Positions 1 to 5,384 are shown, numbered from the stretch's first letter. The stretch: DNA of 5,611 nucleotides from Eubacteriales Family XIII. Incertae Sedis bacterium (GCA_031276775.1 JAISML010000150.1:1-5611); one strand, 5' to 3'. A program made the numbers and translations. The notes: generated from the sequence alone by a model not told the origin.

Positions 1-1541
1 TCATGGCGCATTCCGGCGCGAGAGGCAACAAGAAACAGATCAGCCAGATCGGTGGAATGCGCGGATTGATGTCCAACGCGACGGGCAAGACCATCGAAAT
101 TCCCATCAAGGCGAACTTCAGAGAGGGTTTGTCCGTGTTGGAGTATTTCGTGTCCACCAACGGCGCGCGAAAAGGTCTGGCGGATACAGCGCTTCGCACC
201 GCCGAATCGGGTTATCTGACGAGAAGGCTCGTGGACGTCAGCCACAACGTGATCGTTCGCGAGTTCGACTGCGGCACCGATGAGGGCATTGAGGTCATGG
301 CATTTACGCAGGGCAAAGAGGTCATCGAAAAGCTGAAGCAGCGGATCATTGGCAGAACGGCGCTCGGCGACATCGTCCATCCGGGGACGGGGGAGATCAT
401 CGTCGAACAAAACGATGAAATTACGGAAGATGCGGCGGATCTGATCGAAGCGGCGGGCATCGAAAAAGTTGCGATTCGCTCCGTCATGACCTGCCACAGC
501 GAATCGGGGATCTGCGCAAAATGCTACGGCAGGAATCTGGCCACCGGGGAAACGGTGAACATCGGCGAAGCCGTTGGCATCACTGCCGCGCAGTCCATCG
601 GGGAACCGGGAACGCAGCTGACCATGCGGACGTTCCACTTGGGCGGTGTTGCGGGCGGCGACATCACGCAGGGTTTGCCTCGGGTGGAAGAACTCTTTGA
701 GGCGAGAAAACCCAAGAGCCTCGCCGAGATATGCGAGGAAAGCGGAACGGTGATCTCCGTTGAAACGCGCAATGACAACAAGCGTGAGATCGCGATCCGG
801 GGCGACGAGGAACGGCTCTATACCATTCCGTTTGCCAGCCGCATCATCGTGGAACCCGGCCAATATGTGGAGGCGGGAGACCCGCTGACCTATGGACCGC
901 TCTATCCGAAAGACATTTTGCGGCTCAAGGGCGTCGAAGGGGTATACCAGTATTTGCTGAAAGAGGTGCAACGCGTATATACCATGCAAGGTGTGGACAT
1001 CAACGATAAGCACATCGAGATCATCGTCAGTCAGATGCTGTCGAAATACAAGATCGAGGATCCGGGCGACACGACACTGCTTCCGGGCAGTCTCTATTCC
1101 AGGTCGGAGATCGACGCGGTCAACGGCAAACTCGGTTCCGATGAAACCGCCGCCACGTTTCGGCGGGAACTCCTGGGCATCACAAAGGCTTCGCTGACCA
1201 ATTCGTTCCTTTCGGCGGCTTCGTTCCAGGAGACGACGAGGGTGCTTACGGACGCGGCCATCAAAGGGAAGACGGACAGATTGTTGGGGCTCAAGGAGAA
1301 TGTCATCATCGGAAAGCTCATTCCTGCGGGCACGGGCATGAAGCGTTACCGGAACATCAGCGTTGACTACGGGGTAAACGCCGAATATATGGAAACCTAT
1401 ACGGATTACGACATCTACGACGATGACGAGTCGGACGAAGAGATCCGGGAATTGGCCAACATGACGGACGTTCCCGACGAAGACATTCCCGGCGCCATCA
1501 TCAGGGATGTGGAGAGTTTTGCCGAAAATTCGCTTGATTAA
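1..1541 (+). CDS. rpoC: RNA polymerase beta' subunit, C-terminal part (5' end outside the window)
   Basis: This is the C-terminal part of the beta' subunit, which forms the catalytic centre of RNA polymerase with beta. The reading frame is open to the left edge; the ATG at base 3 is an internal codon, because the sequence begins inside the conserved SGARG region. Counting from that ATG, Cys90, Cys164, Cys171 and Cys174 match the second zinc site (DCGT plus TCHSESGICAKC). The trigger loop is seen as GEPGTQLTMRTFHLGG, with Met208, Arg209 and His212 corresponding to the E. coli M932/R933/H936 group. The chain then runs directly into the PRVEELFEARKP segment, so the large trigger-loop insertion (SI3) of proteobacteria is absent, as in Gram-positives. 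The C-terminal region GKLIPAGTGMKRY is typical, and the last roughly 50 residues are rich in Asp and Glu. The gene ends in TAA, inside a small inverted repeat (1531-1544) that has no T-run, so termination there is unlikely. Confidence 0.98.
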   Translation, partial: MAHSGARGNKKQISQIGGMRGLMSNATGKTIEIPIKANFREGLSVLEYFVSTNGARKGLADTALRTAESGYLTRRLVDVSHNVIVREFDCGTDEGIEVMAFTQGKEVIEKLKQRIIGRTALGDIVHPGTGEIIVEQNDEITEDAADLIEAAGIEKVAIRSVMTCHSESGICAKCYGRNLATGETVNIGEAVGITAAQSIGEPGTQLTMRTFHLGGVAGGDITQGLPRVEELFEARKPKSLAEICEESGTVISVETRNDNKREIAIRGDEERLYTIPFASRIIVEPGQYVEAGDPLTYGPLYPKDILRLKGVEGVYQYLLKEVQRVYTMQGVDINDKHIEIIVSQMLSKYKIEDPGDTTLLPGSLYSRSEIDAVNGKLGSDETAATFRRELLGITKASLTNSFLSAASFQETTRVLTDAAIKGKTDRLLGLKENVIIGKLIPAGTGMKRYRNISVDYGVNAEYMETYTDYDIYDDDESDEEIRELANMTDVPDEDIPGAIIRDVESFAENSLD

Positions 1542-1562
1542 GCGCGGGAAATGTGATACACT
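1534..1562 (+). promoter_or_regulatory. Candidate sigma-A-type promoter across the rpoC stop codon
   Basis: A -35-like TTGATT (1534-1539) and a -10-like TACACT (1557-1562) are 17 bases apart, and the -10 box is preceded by a TGn extension (1554-1556). Each hexamer matches consensus at 4 of 6 positions. Transcription would start near 1569, just before the hairpin at 1572-1592 and the repeat array, making the array an untranslated leader for rpsL. This is a motif match only; readthrough from rpoC is equally possible. Confidence 0.35.
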
Positions 1563-1571
1563 AACGGTCGG

Positions 1572-1592
1572 CTTGCGCCCAAAAGGCGAAAG
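1572..1592 (+). other. Small hairpin at the front of the first repeat array
   Basis: CGCC (1576-1579) pairs with GGCG (1585-1588) around the loop CAAAA. After one G/A mismatch, CTT (1572-1574) pairs with AAG (1590-1592). No T-run follows, so it is not an intrinsic terminator. If transcription starts near 1569, this would be the 5'-terminal hairpin of the transcript. Its 3' arm overlaps the first bases of repeat unit A. Confidence 0.4.
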
Positions 1593-1642
1593 AGGATAAG
1601 CCGCAGATGGGGAAAAAGACAACAAACAGAAGTTGCGCAGGA

Positions 1643-1744
1643 TTTTTTTCACAGGTGCGGCGCAGACGACCGGGCGAGGCGGGCATGTGCGCGGAGGTAG
1701 GTAACCGAAGCGCAAGGCGTATAAGCCGCAGATGGGGAAAAAAG
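1643..1744 (+). repeat. Hairpin element 1 (array 1, upstream copy)
   Basis: The T-run at 1643-1649 faces the A-run at 1738-1743. Moving inward, TGCGGC (1656-1661) pairs with GCCGCA (1725-1730) across 63 bases. The apical stem at 1685-1690/1697-1702 has loop GCGGAG and is the weakest of the four, with G/G opposed at 1687/1700 and two G.U pairs. Pairing was worked out by eye; no folding energy was computed. Confidence 0.6.
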
Positions 1745-1768
1745 ACAACAAACAGAAGTTGCGCAGGA

Positions 1769-1871
1769 TTTTTTTTCACAGGTGCGGCGCAGACGATTGA
1801 GCGAGGAGGGCGCGTATACGGAAATACGTAACCGACGAGCGAAAGAGGATAAGCCGCAGATGGGGAAAAAA
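1769..1871 (+). repeat. Hairpin element 2 (array 1, next to rpsL)
   Basis: The T-run at 1769-1776 faces the A-run at 1866-1871. TGCGGC (1783-1788) pairs with GCCGCA (1853-1858) across 64 bases. The apical stem CGTAT/ATACG (1813-1817/1824-1828) encloses loop ACGGAA. The base of the hairpin ends about 12 bases before the rpsL Shine-Dalgarno sequence, so formation or melting could affect ribosome access. That regulatory effect is inference. Confidence 0.65.
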
Positions 1872-1883
1872 GACAAGCAAGAA

Positions 1884-1889
1884 AGGAGG
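1884..1889 (+). promoter_or_regulatory. Shine-Dalgarno sequence that fixes the rpsL start at the TTG
   Basis: AGGAGG lies 1 base before the in-frame ATG at 1891 and 7 bases before the TTG at 1897. Only the TTG has workable spacing, and only it gives the canonical S12 N-terminus MPTINQLVR. The site abuts the truncated last repeat unit. Confidence 0.9.
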
Positions 1890-1896
1890 AATGCAA

Positions 1897-2310
1897 TTGC
1901 CAACAATTAACCAGTTGGTCCGGGAAGGCAGACAGAGTTCCGTAAAGAAATCCACGGCTCCGGCGTTGTTGAAAGGGCTAAACACCATTCGCCACAGACC
2001 GACGGACGCGAGGTCGCCGCAAAAACGCGGGGTTTGCACTTCCGTCAAGACCGTAACGCCCAAGAAGCCCAATTCGGCGTTGCGCAAGGTGGCGAGAGTC
2101 AGACTGTCAAACGGCATTGAGGTCATCGCCTACATACCGGGCATCGGTCACAATCTCCAGGAACACAGCGTTGTGATGATCCGCGGCGGCAGGGTGAAAG
2201 ATCTTCCGGGTGTGAGATATCATATTATACGCGGTATCTTGGATACATCCGGTGTGTCGGCCAGAAACCAGGCCCGTTCAAAATATGGGGCGAAACGACC
2301 CAAGAAATAG
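1897..2310 (+). CDS. rpsL: Ribosomal protein S12 (30S subunit)
   Basis: S12 sits at the decoding centre of the 30S subunit, where it helps check codon-anticodon pairing; it is the classical streptomycin-resistance protein. The start is the TTG at 1897, giving 137 residues and the family N-terminus MPTINQLVR. An in-frame ATG at 1891 would add two residues but touches the Shine-Dalgarno sequence. Family blocks are intact: PQKRGVCT (41-48), TPKKPNSALRK (54-64), GIGHNLQEHSV (82-92), GRVKDLPGVRYH (98-109) and the basic tail RSKYGAKRPKK. The lysines whose mutation gives streptomycin resistance (Lys56 and Lys101 here, equivalent to E. coli K42 and K87) are wild type, and Asp102 is the usual beta-methylthiolation position. 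The protein is 13 residues longer than E. coli S12, with the extra residues before PQKRG, as in Gram-positives. One small oddity is Ser49 where Arg is usual after GVCT. Repeat arrays flank the gene on both sides. Confidence 0.98.
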   Translation: MPTINQLVREGRQSSVKKSTAPALLKGLNTIRHRPTDARSPQKRGVCTSVKTVTPKKPNSALRKVARVRLSNGIEVIAYIPGIGHNLQEHSVVMIRGGRVKDLPGVRYHIIRGILDTSGVSARNQARSKYGAKRPKK

Positions 2311-2495
2311 GGTTGATCGCTTTCGGACGAAAAACAACAACTGAATATTATGCCGTTTTATCATTATAGAGACAAATGAAATACGGCGCCGCGGCAGGAA
2401 GGGCGAATGCCCTATACTGACGAGTACCTATTAAAATCGCAACCGAACGAGCGCGACGAAAACCGGACCAAACGAGGAAGCGGGCAATGGCAGTC
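2311..2495 (+). other. Non-coding spacer after rpsL, before the second repeat array
   Basis: No gene was recognised here. Visible structure includes a 5-bp hairpin AGGGC-GAAT-GCCCT (2400-2413), a GGCGCC palindrome near 2385 and a weak TTTC/GAAA hairpin at 2321-2332. No GC-rich stem is followed by a T-run, so no intrinsic terminator is supported and rpsL-rpsG cotranscription is plausible. The stretch at 2441-2453 matches the repeat segment AACCGACGAGCG apart from one inserted base, so it may be a decayed remnant of an earlier repeat unit. Confidence 0.5.
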
Positions 2496-2532
2496 GCGAC
2501 AAAGACAGTCAAAAATTGCGACAAAGACAGTC
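2496..2532 (+). repeat. 15-base direct repeat at the entrance of array 2
   Basis: GCGACAAAGACAGTC occurs at 2496-2510 and again, identically, at 2518-2532, a 22-base period. The second copy runs into repeat unit D. The GACAGTC part also occurs inside the linker of unit E (2652-2658). It looks like a local slippage duplication at the truncated left end of the array. Confidence 0.8.
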
Positions 2533-2549
2533 GAAACAGTTGCGCAGGA

Positions 2550-2654
2550 TTTTTTTTGCAGGTGCGGTGCAGAGGACCGGGCGGAGAGGGCATGTACGCG
2601 GAAGTGCATGTGCGACGAGCAAGGGGCGATAAACCGCAGATACGAAAAAAAGAC
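2550..2654 (+). repeat. Hairpin element 3 (array 2, upstream copy)
   Basis: The run of eight T at 2550-2557 faces the run of seven A at 2645-2651. TGCGGT (2563-2568) pairs with ACCGCA (2633-2638) across 64 bases. The apical stem CATGTAC/GTGCATG (2591-2597/2604-2610), with loop GCGGAA, is the longest of the four at 7 bp including one G.U. The 5' arm of the unit is missing upstream of this copy, yet the downstream partner is present, which favours this parse of the repeat. Confidence 0.65.
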
Positions 2655-2675
2655 AGTCGAAACAGTTGCGCAGGA

Positions 2676-2776
2676 TTTTTTTGTAGGTGCGGTGCAGACG
2701 ATTGAGCGAGGAGGGCGCGTACACGGACGTACGTAACCGACGGGCGAAAGAGGATAAACCGCAGATACGGAAAAAA
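2676..2776 (+). repeat. Hairpin element 4 (array 2, next to rpsG)
   Basis: The T-run at 2676-2682 faces the A-run at 2771-2776. TGCGGT (2688-2693) pairs with ACCGCA (2758-2763) across 64 bases, and GTA (2683-2685) also pairs with TAC (2766-2768) beyond a 2x2 internal loop. The apical stem CGTAC/GTACG (2718-2722/2729-2733) has loop ACGGAC. The hairpin ends 8 bases before the rpsG Shine-Dalgarno sequence. Confidence 0.65.
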
Positions 2777-2798
2777 GACAAGCAAGGAGGGAAGAGAA

Positions 2799-3269
2799 GT
2801 GCCAAGAAAAGGTAACATACCAAAACGCGAAATACTCCCCGATCCCGTCTACGGAAGTGTGATGGTCACAAAGCTGATCAACAGCATTATGTTGGACGGA
2901 AAGAAAGGGGTGGCTCAATCGATCGTCTATGACGCCTTCGACAAGATCAAGGCGACCACAAGCGAAGATCCCTTAGAGATATTTGAAAAAGCGATGAACA
3001 ACATCATGCCCGTTCTGGAGATAAAAGCCAGACGTGTGGGCGGCGCCAACTACCAGGTGCCCATGGAGGTGCGGCCTGAGCGGCGGCAGACCCTCGGGTT
3101 GCGTTGGCTTACGAATTATACGCGGGCGCGGGGCGAAAAACGGATGTCGGACAGATTGGCGAAAGAATTGATGGACGCCGCCAACAACTCCGGCGCGTCG
3201 GTGAAGAAGAAAGAAGACACACATAGAATGGCGGAAGCCAACAGAGCCTTTGCGCATTACCGGTGGTAA
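2799..3269 (+). CDS. rpsG: Ribosomal protein S7 (30S head, 16S rRNA assembly)
   Basis: S7 nucleates assembly of the 30S head by binding the 3' major domain of 16S rRNA, and it lines the mRNA exit and E-site region. The product is 156 residues, the usual length. It starts at a GTG placed 8 bases after AGGAGG (2785-2790), giving the family N-terminus MPRKGNIPKREILPDPVYGS. Conserved blocks include INSIMLDGKKG (27-37), the RRVGGANYQVPMEVRPERR segment in the middle, and the C-terminal EDTHRMAEANRAFAHYRW. In E. coli, S7 represses its own operon by binding the rpsL-rpsG gap. Here that gap is 488 bases and structured, but the same structure also lies before rpsL, so a shared mechanism with E. coli is only a hypothesis. 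No frameshift or missing region is seen. Confidence 0.98.
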   Translation: MPRKGNIPKREILPDPVYGSVMVTKLINSIMLDGKKGVAQSIVYDAFDKIKATTSEDPLEIFEKAMNNIMPVLEIKARRVGGANYQVPMEVRPERRQTLGLRWLTNYTRARGEKRMSDRLAKELMDAANNSGASVKKKEDTHRMAEANRAFAHYRW

Positions 3270-3295
3270 GGGTTGTGAGGTTGAGAAATCAATGC

Positions 3296-3311
3296 TTCCC
3301 GCAGACGGGAG
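3296..3311 (+). promoter_or_regulatory. Hairpin covering the fusA Shine-Dalgarno motif
   Basis: TTCCCG (3296-3301) pairs with CGGGAG (3306-3311) around loop CAGA, six pairs including a terminal G.U. The only Shine-Dalgarno-like motif before fusA, GGAG (3308-3311), lies in the 3' arm. It is 12 bases from the ATG at 3324 and 3 bases from the in-frame ATG at 3315, so neither spacing is ideal. Occlusion opened by ribosomes finishing rpsG (stop at 3269) is possible but unproven. Confidence 0.45.
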
Positions 3312-3323
3312 AAAATGTATATT

Positions 3324-5381
3324 ATGGCAAGACAATTTCCACTTGAACGAACGAGAAATATCGGAATCATGGCGCATATCGACGCGGGCAAGACGACGAC
3401 GACGGAGCGCATTTTGTTCTATACCGGGAGGACGCACAAGATGGGTGAAGTCCATGAAGGCGCTGCCGTCATGGACTGGATGGAGCAGGAGCAGGAACGG
3501 GGGATCACCATCACCTCCGCCGCCACAACCGCAGAGTGGAACAACGTCAGGATCAACATCATCGACACGCCGGGGCATGTGGACTTCACCGTCGAGGTGG
3601 AACGTTCCCTGCGGGTTTTGGACGGGGCGGTGACGGTGCTGTGCGCCAAGGGCGGCGTGGAACCCCAGTCGGAAACGGTTTGGAGGCAGGCGGAGAAGTA
3701 CGGCGTCCCCCGCATCATATTTGTCAACAAGATGGATATCATGGGAGCCGATTATCTGCGGGTTGTGAACATGGTCAAGGATCGGCTCAAGGCGAACGCC
3801 GTTCCCATTCAATTGCCCATCGGCGCCGAGGACAGGTATGCCGGACTCATTGATTTGATCGAGATGAAAGCGTTTCTGTACAAGGATGATCTGGGCACGG
3901 ATTTTGAGGTGGAGGACATACCTGCCGAATTGCTGCCGGAGGCAGAGGAATGGCGGCACAATCTCTTGGAGTCGGTTGCGGAATCCAACGAAGAACTGCT
4001 GATCAAATATCTTGAGGGAGAGGAACTGACGACGGCCGAAATCAAAACCGCCGTGCGAAGCATGACGATCGCGGGCGACATGTACCCTGTGCTGTGCGGC
4101 AGCGCATACAAAAATAAGGGCGTGCAGATGCTCTTGGACGGCGTGGTGGACTATCTCCCGTCGCCTTTGGACGTCCCTCCCATCTCGGGGGAGGATCCCA
4201 AGACCGGCAAGGCGTCCGAGCGCGCGGCGGACGACGACGGTCCTTTCGCGGCGCTGGCGTTTAAAATCATGGCCGACGCGTTTGTCGGAAAGTTGGCTTT
4301 TTTCCGCGTCTATTCGGGTATGCTGAAATCAGGTTCGTATCTTTACAATTCCACGAAAGACAAGAAAGAACGGATCGGTCGCATTTTGCAGATGCATTCC
4401 AACAAACGCGAAGAGATCGACACGGTGTATTCGGGCGACATCGCGGCGGCGGTGGGGCTCAAGGAAACCACGACGGGCGATACGCTCTGCGATGAGAAGC
4501 ACAAGATCATCCTGGAATCCATGGAATTCCCCGATCCGGTGATCGAGATCGCCATCGAGCCAAAGACCAAGGCCGGACAGGAGAAGATGGGCTCCGCATT
4601 GGCGAAACTCGCCGAAGAAGACCCAACGTTCAAGACCTACACGAATGAAGAAACCGGTCAGATTATCATAGCGGGCATGGGCGAACTCCATTTGGAGATC
4701 ATCGTTGACCGGCTCCTGCGGGAGTACAAGGTGGAGGCCAACGTGGGAAAACCGCAGGTTTCCTACAAAGAAACGATCACGAAAGAAGCCGATGTGGATC
4801 ACAAGTACGCGAAGCAGTCCGGCGGTCACGGTCAGTACGGCCATGTCAAGATTCGGATATATCCAAGACAACCGGGCGAAGGGTTTGCGTTCAAGAGCAG
4901 CATTGTCGGCGGCGCCATACCGAAAGAGTACATCCCCAAGATCGAGGATGGCATCAGGGAAGCCATGCAGAACGGACCGTTGGCGGGTTATCAGGTGGTG
5001 GATGTGGGCGTCGAGCTCTACGATGGTTCCTATCATGAGGTGGATTCCTCGGAAATGGCCTTTAAGATCGCCGCGTCCATGGCGTTCCGGGAAGCTGTGA
5101 GACGGGCGGAAGCCGTGCTGCTGGAACCGATATTCAAGATCGAAATCACCGTTCCCGAGGAGTATATGGGAGACATCATCGGAGACGTCAATTCCAGACG
5201 CGGCCGCATAGAAGGCTCGGATATGATGAGCGGGGCGGCGATCATCCGGGGTTATGTGCCGTTGTCGTCCATGTTCGGATACGCGACGGATCTCCGTTCC
5301 AAAACCCAGGGACGGGGCGTCTATGCCATGCAATTCGATCACTTTGCGCGATTGCCCAAAAATTTGATGGAGCAGCTTTGA
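3324..5381 (+). CDS. fusA: Elongation factor G (translocation GTPase)
   Basis: EF-G is the GTPase that moves tRNAs and mRNA through the ribosome and, with the recycling factor, splits the ribosome after termination. The chosen start at 3324 gives the family N-terminus MARQFPLERTRNIGIMAHID and 685 residues, close to the usual 690-700. An in-frame ATG at 3315 would add MYI, which is not conserved. GTPase motifs are complete: G1 AHIDAGKT (17-24), G2 Thr62 in RGITIT, G3 DTPGH (81-85) with catalytic His85, G4 NKMD (135-138) and G5 GSA (259-261). Domain II starts at about residue 295, and domain III holds GMGELHLEI. Domain IV has SGGHGQYGHV (499-508), the part that reaches the decoding site. The C-terminal SMFGYATDLRSKTQGRG is a hallmark of canonical EF-G rather than tetracycline-protection paralogs. 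It follows rpsG by 54 bases and precedes tuf by 60. Confidence 0.98.
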   Translation: MARQFPLERTRNIGIMAHIDAGKTTTTERILFYTGRTHKMGEVHEGAAVMDWMEQEQERGITITSAATTAEWNNVRINIIDTPGHVDFTVEVERSLRVLDGAVTVLCAKGGVEPQSETVWRQAEKYGVPRIIFVNKMDIMGADYLRVVNMVKDRLKANAVPIQLPIGAEDRYAGLIDLIEMKAFLYKDDLGTDFEVEDIPAELLPEAEEWRHNLLESVAESNEELLIKYLEGEELTTAEIKTAVRSMTIAGDMYPVLCGSAYKNKGVQMLLDGVVDYLPSPLDVPPISGEDPKTGKASERAADDDGPFAALAFKIMADAFVGKLAFFRVYSGMLKSGSYLYNSTKDKKERIGRILQMHSNKREEIDTVYSGDIAAAVGLKETTTGDTLCDEKHKIILESMEFPDPVIEIAIEPKTKAGQEKMGSALAKLAEEDPTFKTYTNEETGQIIIAGMGELHLEIIVDRLLREYKVEANVGKPQVSYKETITKEADVDHKYAKQSGGHGQYGHVKIRIYPRQPGEGFAFKSSIVGGAIPKEYIPKIEDGIREAMQNGPLAGYQVVDVGVELYDGSYHEVDSSEMAFKIAASMAFREAVRRAEAVLLEPIFKIEITVPEEYMGDIIGDVNSRRGRIEGSDMMSGAAIIRGYVPLSSMFGYATDLRSKTQGRGVYAMQFDHFARLPKNLMEQL

Positions 5382-5384
5382 AAA

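Larger units (their letters stand above)
1586..1881 (+). repeat. Repeat array 1 (2.5 units) filling the rpoC-rpsL gap
   Basis: Three imperfect tandem copies fill this gap: unit A (1586-1709), unit B (1710-1838) and truncated unit C (1839-1881). A and B are nearly identical from 1596-1669 and 1721-1796, differing there only in the lengths of an A-run and a T-run. Both contain the core GTTGCGCAGGATTTTTT (1632-1648 and 1758-1774). C stops after the A-run, and its end joins the rpsL Shine-Dalgarno sequence. The array folds as two hairpins with arms TGCGGC/GCCGCA (1656-1661 with 1725-1730; 1783-1788 with 1853-1858). The apical stems are at 1685-1702 (one mismatch) and 1813-1828 (perfect CGTAT/ATACG). 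The A- and T-run differences change the reading frame between copies, so the short open frames here are not credible proteins. No gene is seen in this gap. Confidence 0.9.
2524..2786 (+). repeat. Repeat array 2 (2.5 units) in the rpsL-rpsG gap
   Basis: This array is homologous to the one before rpsL. Unit D (2524-2618) lacks the first part of the unit, E (2619-2743) is complete, and F (2744-2786) is cut off at the rpsG Shine-Dalgarno sequence. The core GTTGCGCAGGATTTTTT is at 2539-2555 and 2665-2681, exactly 126 bases apart as in array 1. The hairpin arms here are TGCGGT/ACCGCA (2563-2568 with 2633-2638; 2688-2693 with 2758-2763), so the outermost G-C pair of array 1 is an A-T pair here. Apical stems are at 2591-2610 (7 bp with one G.U) and 2718-2733 (5 bp). 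The linkers differ from array 1 (GACAGTCGAAACA against GACAACAAACAGA). Short open frames through the array are in different frames in different copies and are not called as genes. Confidence 0.9.

Noticed and set aside
1531..1544. Inverted repeat CGCTT-GATT-AAGCG as an rpoC terminator
   Set aside because: Only five pairs and no T-run follows; transcription probably continues.
1631..1649. T-run after TTGCGCAGGA as an intrinsic terminator
   Set aside because: No stable GC-rich stem immediately precedes the T-run; the GC-rich arms lie outside the A- and T-runs, the wrong order for a terminator on either strand.
1607..1831. Open frame of 74 codons inside array 1, with similar ones in array 2
   Set aside because: The frame is not kept between repeat copies because the A- and T-runs change length, and the translation is simply the repeat read through.
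2341..2370. Promoter before rpsG with TATAGA at 2365-2370
   Set aside because: No acceptable -35 hexamer at 16-18 bases upstream.
1586..2786. CRISPR array
   Set aside because: The unit is about 126 bases with only 2.5 copies per locus and no short identical repeats separated by unique spacers.
1586..2786. Insertion sequence
   Set aside because: No transposase frame, and no terminal inverted repeats bounding the arrays as a whole. A small non-autonomous palindromic element remains possible and is covered in the findings.
2973..3959. Long open frame on the - strand (328 codons) opposite rpsG and fusA
   Set aside because: It lies wholly opposite two conserved genes and its translation resembles no recognised family; it is a frame shadow of their codon use.
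4329..5342. Long open frame on the - strand (337 codons) opposite fusA
   Set aside because: Antisense shadow of a highly conserved coding region, with His- and Arg-rich low-information translation.
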